A stretch of DNA of 10,487 nucleotides from Nitrospira sp. (lineage in GTDB: Bacteria; Nitrospirota; JACRHL01), in contig JALWRU010000508.1 in NCBI GenBank assembly GCA_026994095.1, positions 1-10,487 of the forward strand. The letters run 5' to 3'. The notes under the pieces were generated by a model. That model made no database searches. It worked only from the letters and a program-made list of their open reading frames with translations, and was not told the origin of the DNA. Positions 6,531 through 10,487 of the stretch are shown here, piece after piece; position 1 is the first letter of the stretch, and each line of letters starts with the position of its first letter. A program made the position numbers and the translations under genes.

Positions 6531-7270
6531 AAATCGTCCTGTGGGCATTCCACGAGGCGGGCTACCGGGCCCTTCGGCAGTTGGCTGCGGCGGGGCACCA
6601 ATTGCTTGTGGTCGCAGAACACGGGGCACCCTATGTGCCGTCAGTCCCCGAACTGGCCACCGCGTTAGATATCCCGTTGCTGGAGGCTCCAGCACCAGAG
6701 CAGATGCGGCGAGAAATCGAGAAATTCGGCCCGGATCTGGGCCTGTCCATGTACTACCCCCGTATCTTGCCGGAACAGGTGATTGCCATTCCGCGACTGG
6801 GATCGTTCAATTTCCACCCGTCACTGCTGCCACGCCACAAGGGTTGTTTTTCCGCGCCGTGGGCGATTCTGGAAGGAGATACCGAAACCGGAGTCACTTG
6901 CCATAAAATGCTGGCCGCCGTGGACAATGGAGACATCCTGTGCCAGTCGCGCGTATCGATCACCTCCGACGACACTGGTTTTTCGCTCTACTACAAGCTG
7001 GCAGACAGCGCTGTCGATCTGCTGAAAAAAGCGCTACGCCAGTTCCACGGCCCGCCACCAGTTCTTACCGCCCAAAAAACTGCTGGAGGCTGTTTTCACA
7101 AGCGCGGGGTCCCCTACGACGGCGTGATCAACCCCTGCTGGGATGAGCACCAAATCGACCGTTTTATTCGGGCGATGCATTTCCCCCCATTCGAACCCGC
7201 CGTTACGATCGTTAACAGTAAGCGGATACCTGTAACCAACCTGGCGGAATACCAAAGGCTGCTCGCATAG
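6527..7270 (+). CDS. Sugar-nucleotide N-formyltransferase (WbkC/VioF-like), probable GDP-perosamine 4-N-formyltransferase
   Basis: This 247-residue cytoplasmic enzyme belongs to the formyltransferase family that uses N10-formyltetrahydrofolate. The catalytic triad is visible: SFNFHPSLLPRHKG gives N95 and H97, and LAAVDNGDIL gives D133, preceded by TGVTCHKM (121-128), which corresponds to the conserved GVT.H.M strand. The C-terminal part has the IRAMHFPPFEPA segment (about 183-194) typical of sugar N-formyltransferases rather than of methionyl-tRNA formyltransferase or PurN. The 4-base overlap with the Per-like gene implies coupled translation and a shared pathway: amination of the 4-keto sugar, then formylation of the new 4-amino group. 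If the aminotransferase is Per, the product is GDP-N-formylperosamine, a known O-antigen precursor in Brucella. If it is another 4-aminotransferase, a dTDP-linked formamido sugar is the alternative. Confidence 0.88.
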   Translation: MKIVLWAFHEAGYRALRQLAAAGHQLLVVAEHGAPYVPSVPELATALDIPLLEAPAPEQMRREIEKFGPDLGLSMYYPRILPEQVIAIPRLGSFNFHPSLLPRHKGCFSAPWAILEGDTETGVTCHKMLAAVDNGDILCQSRVSITSDDTGFSLYYKLADSAVDLLKKALRQFHGPPPVLTAQKTAGGCFHKRGVPYDGVINPCWDEHQIDRFIRAMHFPPFEPAVTIVNSKRIPVTNLAEYQRLLA

Positions 7271-7273
7271 CCC

Positions 7274-8512
7274 ATGAAAGTCGCACTATTTGCACCTAAT
7301 ATCGCCCCGAACTATGGCGGCGTATGGCAGTTTATTCTGTGGGTAATGCGCGAGGTTGGGACCGAGTGTGACTTGTCGTTGGTATCGCCAACGGCACTAT
7401 TTGATGAAGTCATTGCGAACCAAAGTGGTGCCGACAAGGCACCACACGGTATCCGTTCCGAAGCGTTTCGAGCGCAGGTGTGTGACCGGCTTCAATACCG
7501 CCTGTTGGATCGGCAGGGTGCGCTGGCCATGTCGTCCCGCGTCCCCAAACTGGTAAAAAGCACGGCCAACCTGATCCGCAGGAAGGTGTACGGGAAATCG
7601 GTCGCCGCGGCGTGGATGCTGGATGAGTTGGCCAGTATCGGTACGGATGTGGCTCATATACCACTCCAGTTTGTCCCCTGTCGTTCACTTGGCAGACAGA
7701 TGCCCTACGTCATCAATCCACACGACTACCAGCACGAACATTTCCCTGAGAATTTCCCCCGTTCCCAACTGGCGTCCCGACGCCGTATCTGGTACGAGGC
7801 ACAACGTGGCGCGGCCGCTATCGTGGTCCATTCCCGCCAGACCTATACGGACGCCCTGCATTACTTAAGGGTGCCAGAAGAGCGGGTGTTTTACGCCCCT
7901 TACGGGCCGCTTCGCACCTTTCCCGACCCTGACGAGGCGACCTTGGCGCACACCCGCAAGCAGTTTGCATTGCCGGACCGCTTTATTTTTTATCCCGCCC
8001 GCGCTTGGCCACACAAAAACCACGAAACGTTGATTGATGCCGCCGCCCTGCTAAAAGAAAAAGGGGTGCATGTCCACATCGTGTTCACCGATATGGATAC
8101 GCCCTACGGTAAACAGGTATGCGCCAAAGCCGCCGACCTCGGCCTTTCCGATCAGGTGATTGCGACCGGTCGTGCCAGCTCCGAGGAGATGGGCGCACTG
8201 TTCTCGCTCTGCACCATGGTGGCTGTACCCTCCCTGTTTGAGCAAAATTCCGGTCCCATGCTGGAGGCCATTCAACTGGGTAAAGCCGTGGTTGTCTCGA
8301 ATTTTCCCGAGCTCGTTGCATCACTGGACAACGAGCAACTGGTATTCGATGGCCGCTCCCCAAGCGATATGGCACAGGTCATCGATACCCTATGGAGTTC
8401 TGACGAACAGCGGGCAGCCGTGGAACAACGACTCCGCTTGCGACGCGATGAAATGAGCTGGAAGCCGTTTCAGGATACCTATCGCAGGGCCTACGCCTTC
8501 GCCGCTAGCTAG
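7274..8512 (+). CDS. GT4-family glycosyltransferase
   Basis: This 412-residue GT-B retaining glycosyltransferase is complete and typical in length. The N-terminal domain begins APNIAPNYGGVWQF (7-20), with the GG loop, and reaches VINPHDYQHEHFPENF (146-161) and AAIVVHSRQTYTDA (181-194). The C-terminal domain starts FIFYPARAWPHKNHETLIDA (237-256; the K248-N249-H250 element is the nucleotide/phosphate contact). VIATGRASSEEMGALF (295-310) and VPSLFEQNSGPMLEAIQLGK (318-337) follow, giving the EX7E pair E323 and E331. The HDYQHEHFP segment is shared with mannosyltransferases of polysaccharide clusters. The ATG is three bases after the formyltransferase stop and has no clear ribosome site, so reinitiation is likely. 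It is the last recognised gene of the rightward operon. It could add the formamido sugar made by the two upstream genes, but that is inference from position. Confidence 0.92.
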   Translation: MKVALFAPNIAPNYGGVWQFILWVMREVGTECDLSLVSPTALFDEVIANQSGADKAPHGIRSEAFRAQVCDRLQYRLLDRQGALAMSSRVPKLVKSTANLIRRKVYGKSVAAAWMLDELASIGTDVAHIPLQFVPCRSLGRQMPYVINPHDYQHEHFPENFPRSQLASRRRIWYEAQRGAAAIVVHSRQTYTDALHYLRVPEERVFYAPYGPLRTFPDPDEATLAHTRKQFALPDRFIFYPARAWPHKNHETLIDAAALLKEKGVHVHIVFTDMDTPYGKQVCAKAADLGLSDQVIATGRASSEEMGALFSLCTMVAVPSLFEQNSGPMLEAIQLGKAVVVSNFPELVASLDNEQLVFDGRSPSDMAQVIDTLWSSDEQRAAVEQRLRLRRDEMSWKPFQDTYRRAYAFAAS

Positions 8513-8633
8513 GCCATAGGCCGAACAACCGGGCCGGATAGAACTTGCCCGCCGACTATCAATGGCGCCGTGTTTTATGCTTGGCGGTGCGATTTATCAC
8601 CGGTACAGTATGGGCTCCAGGCAATATCCCTCC

Positions 8634-8648
8634 CCCACAAATTGTGGG
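8634..8648. repeat. Perfect palindrome CCCACAA-A-TTGTGGG
   Basis: Seven-base arms around one central base. It is symmetric enough for a dimeric DNA-binding protein site, or one arm of a transcription-end structure, but no T run follows on either strand. A second palindrome follows six bases later. Confidence 0.45.
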
Positions 8649-8654
8649 CGCTTT

Positions 8655-8668
8655 AGCCTGTTCAGGCT
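8655..8668. repeat. Perfect palindrome AGCCTG-TT-CAGGCT
   Basis: Six-base arms around TT, six bases downstream of the CCCACAA palindrome. Together they form a 35-base block of two tandem palindromes between convergent genes. Function unknown. Confidence 0.45.
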
Positions 8669-8797
8669 GAGGTCTGTTTCAAACCCTGTGGTACTAACTA
8701 CCGGTTAATCGTTGGATCGGGTGCAAACCAATCGGCCTCTATAACACCACAGAGGAACCTCGTTTTGGTTCCATATCTTCGGCCCTAACCAGGCTGA

Positions 8798-9714
8798 CTA
8801 CCCTCCGGATACCAGTTCCAGGTGCTGGGGTTTCATATGATCCATGGAGCAGTTAACACAGGCCGGGACTATCGAAAAATCTCCCTCCCGATTCATTTCC
8901 CGCATGCAATTCGCATACATCCCGTCGTAAACCTCCGATATCGAACCTTCCTTCAGGTTTCCAAGGCGGTTAGCAATCCAGTAGTCCGGGCAGCAGAGAC
9001 CAACGGTGCCGTCCCAACCGACGATGCAATGTTCGTAATCCAATTTGTCACAGAAGCGCGGATTGATCCGGTCACCATCAATGATGGATAGTCCGTGCTC
9101 CTTACCCAGGTTCATTGCCGTTGTGTAGAACACCGATAAGTTATCGTGGCGCCCAAATTCGGCAAAAAAAAAATCATCGGGGCGTTCATCAGGATTCAGA
9201 TTGGTGGTCATTAACTGGAACCGGACCTGAACATCTGGCGCAAGCTTGAGAAGCTTGTGGATATTAGCAACAATGACATCGTGTTTATCATTGTTTCGGG
9301 ACAACTGATAGTGCGTTGGATTCAGGGTGTCTATGCATACACGTATTGAGCTGATCCCAGTTTCTCGAATCACCTCAATTTTGTGTTCATCAAGCAAGAT
9401 TCCATTGGTAGAAATCTAGCCTTTTCGGGAAAATCGACTTTCGCGCCACAGCACCATGCCACGATCAGAATATTTCCACAGCAACGGCTCACCCGAGGTG
9501 ATGGACCCGGCCTATAAAGTGGCCATTCCGCTGGAAATCACTTAGAATCATGCTCCCATAACTCTAGGCTCATTTGGCCTAACGGGCACATTGTCGGCTC
9601 GTGAATGGGACAGAAATTACAGCTAATATGCATCCGCGTGTCCATTCTACGAATAGATTGAACCGGCGCTTTTTTAAGAATGTTGCTAAGTATTTCAATG
9701 GGTAGTGCTGGGCC
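8798..9714 (-). pseudogene. Radical SAM/SPASM-domain protein, decayed
   Basis: The last 199 codons (8798-9397) are open and carry a clear SPASM region: CDKLDYEHCIVGWDGTVGL (116-134), CCPDYW (135-140), RLGNLKEGSISEVYDG (144-159), NCMREM (163-168) and ACVNCSMDH (179-187), whose cysteines would bind auxiliary iron-sulfur clusters. Upstream the same frame continues into ISTNGILLDEHK but is broken by TAG at 9416-9418. Beyond it lies RGMVLWRESRFSRKG and SGEPLLWKY, then another TAG at 9512-9514. A +1 shift near 9540 joins it to CPLGQMSLELWEHDSK and MDTRMHISCNFCPIHEPT. The iron-sulfur loop there reads CNFC (9610-9621) where radical SAM enzymes have CxxxCxxC, so about two codons are lost. The order of the pieces matches an intact SAM enzyme from N to C, which rules out chance. 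A separate short C-terminal protein from a TTG at 9397 is unlikely to have radical chemistry. The original substrate is unknown; SPASM relatives occur in sugar-modifying and peptide-maturing clusters. Confidence 0.8.
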
Positions 9715-10024
9715 TCACAGTACCATCTGGATAATTTCTGGCTGCATCAGCTTGTCCCAAACCGGGCCAACGCCTAGTGGAGAAGCTTCATCCCCCATTT
9801 TTTCTTGATCAACCGATCAGAAAGAGGGGAATTATCGAATAATAATTAACGATTAAGGCCCATAGCCAACATATCCCAGTTATTGCCACAGCAGATGGGC
9901 GTAATATGTTACGCCAATTTAGAGTCTACTATCCTGTGGAAGCGCCGCTAATAACGCGATCCGATCTCATTGCGCCGACGCCCGCCGCATCAGGCCCGTG
10001 CACGCACACCCACCGGGACAACAG
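9715..10024. other. Spacer with coding-like scraps, no intact gene
   Basis: On the minus strand, the frame of the radical SAM N-terminal piece continues past TGA 9715-9717 into 27 residues from an ATG at 9796-9798 (GVGPVWDKLMQPEIIQMVL), possibly its eroded N-terminus. A second minus-strand frame at 9849-9908 reads CCGNNWDMLAMGLNR before TAA, and a third near 9783-9840 reads SDRLIKKKWGMKLLH. All are too short to identify. The part around 9780-9860 is visibly AT-richer than the polysaccharide genes. I see no promoter, terminator or repeat I would defend. Confidence 0.5.
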
Positions 10025-10487
10025 TCATGCAATCGCCGCCATCATCTCTGGCACTTTGATCTTCTTGCCGATATACCGCACGTGCACTTCACCTTCGTCG
10101 GCAAACACCCGCACCTCACCCACACCGTCCAGCGCCATCAATATTGACTCAATGTAACCTTCGTCTGCACCAGTATCCAACGGCAGCACCACCTGCCGGT
10201 ATGGCAAAGGCGAGCGCATCCCCCAGGCGGCGGCCAGCCACACCATACAGACCAGCCCCATGCACATAAACATCAATTTGGGGCCACCGTGCCCGAGCAG
10301 GATTCCCCCCAAGGTGCCGCCAGCAGCAGGGCCTAAAAACTGAAAGGTATTGTAAACACCGCTACCGGTCCCCTTGGCTCCAGCAGGGCTGAACTTGGTC
10401 ACCAGAGACGGCAAAATCGGCTCCAGCATGTTGAAACCGATAAAGAACACCCCCAACCCGATGATCACCCCCCACTTGCTGTCAGCC
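10025..10487 (-). CDS. yajR: YajR-like MFS transporter with C-terminal YAM domain (3' part; 5' end beyond the window)
   Basis: This is the last 153 residues of a major facilitator superfamily inner-membrane transporter. The frame is open to the window edge. A hydrophobic segment (VIIGLGVFFIGFNMLEPILP), the MFS loop SPAGAKGTGSGVYNT leading to FQFLGPAAGGTLGGILLG, and a last helix (LMFMCMGLVCMVWLAAAWGM) are the final transmembrane segments. The cytoplasmic tail that follows (about 60 residues) has the pattern of the YAM ferredoxin-like domain: an ESILMALDGVGEVRVF strand-helix-strand, then EVHVRYIGKKI. E. coli YajR has the same arrangement. The transported substrate of YajR is not established. 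In pseudomonads an MFS gene of this kind lies between uvrA and ssb, which suggests that core chromosome starts here; the neighbours are outside the window. Confidence 0.85.
   Translation of the reverse strand, partial: ADSKWGVIIGLGVFFIGFNMLEPILPSLVTKFSPAGAKGTGSGVYNTFQFLGPAAGGTLGGILLGHGGPKLMFMCMGLVCMVWLAAAWGMRSPLPYRQVVLPLDTGADEGYIESILMALDGVGEVRVFADEGEVHVRYIGKKIKVPEMMAAIA

Larger units (their letters stand above)
8513..8797. other. Gene-free stretch after the rightward operon
   Basis: The operon on the left and the decayed radical SAM gene on the right converge on these 285 bases. I find no gene and no clear T-tailed terminator on either strand. It holds two adjacent perfect palindromes (8634-8668, listed separately) and a GGAACC/GGTTCC pair at 8754-8772 with a seven-base loop, just beyond the radical SAM stop. 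Confidence 0.5.

Noticed and set aside
8754..8772. GGAACC/GGTTCC stem as terminator of the radical SAM gene
   Set aside because: On the minus strand the hairpin is followed by TCTGTGG, not a T run, so it does not meet the intrinsic-terminator pattern.

Overview
The window looks like part of a surface-polysaccharide (O-antigen, capsule or glycan-decoration) biosynthesis locus of a Gram-negative proteobacterium, probably a gammaproteobacterium. The evidence is moderately GC-rich DNA by eye, dense short-spaced glycosyltransferase, methyltransferase and sugar-nucleotide genes, and at the right edge the 3' end of a YajR-type MFS transporter, a family of proteobacterial housekeeping genes. No rRNA, tRNA, CRISPR array or insertion sequence is visible, so the species cannot be named.

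Left block (1-3989, minus strand), in transcription order: a CgeB-like glycosyltransferase, a GT2 glycosyltransferase starting directly after its stop codon, a 295-base gap, a class I SAM methyltransferase, and 18 bases later a GT4 glycosyltransferase that runs off the left edge. A divergent spacer of about 515 bases (3990-4504) contains several small inverted repeats and probably both promoters.

Right block (4505-8512, plus strand): a SAM methyltransferase with an unusual SAM-binding loop, a DegT/DnrJ/EryC1 aminotransferase very like GDP-perosamine synthase (Per/RfbE), a sugar N-formyltransferase overlapping it by 4 bases, and a GT4 glycosyltransferase. The simplest joint role is to make GDP-perosamine (4-amino-4,6-dideoxymannose) from GDP-4-keto-6-deoxymannose, formylate its 4-amino group, and use glycosyltransferases and methyltransferases to build and cap a glycan containing N-formylperosamine. 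No flippase, polymerase, ABC transporter or GDP-mannose dehydratase gene lies in the window; those would have to be elsewhere.

Right flank (8513-10487): a gene-poor, partly decayed stretch. It holds a minus-strand radical SAM/SPASM gene whose C-terminal 199 codons are intact but whose upstream part shows in-frame stops, a frameshift and a damaged iron-sulfur cysteine motif. A spacer with further coding-like scraps follows, then the yajR-like 3' end. This flank looks like a decaying border between the polysaccharide island and core chromosome.
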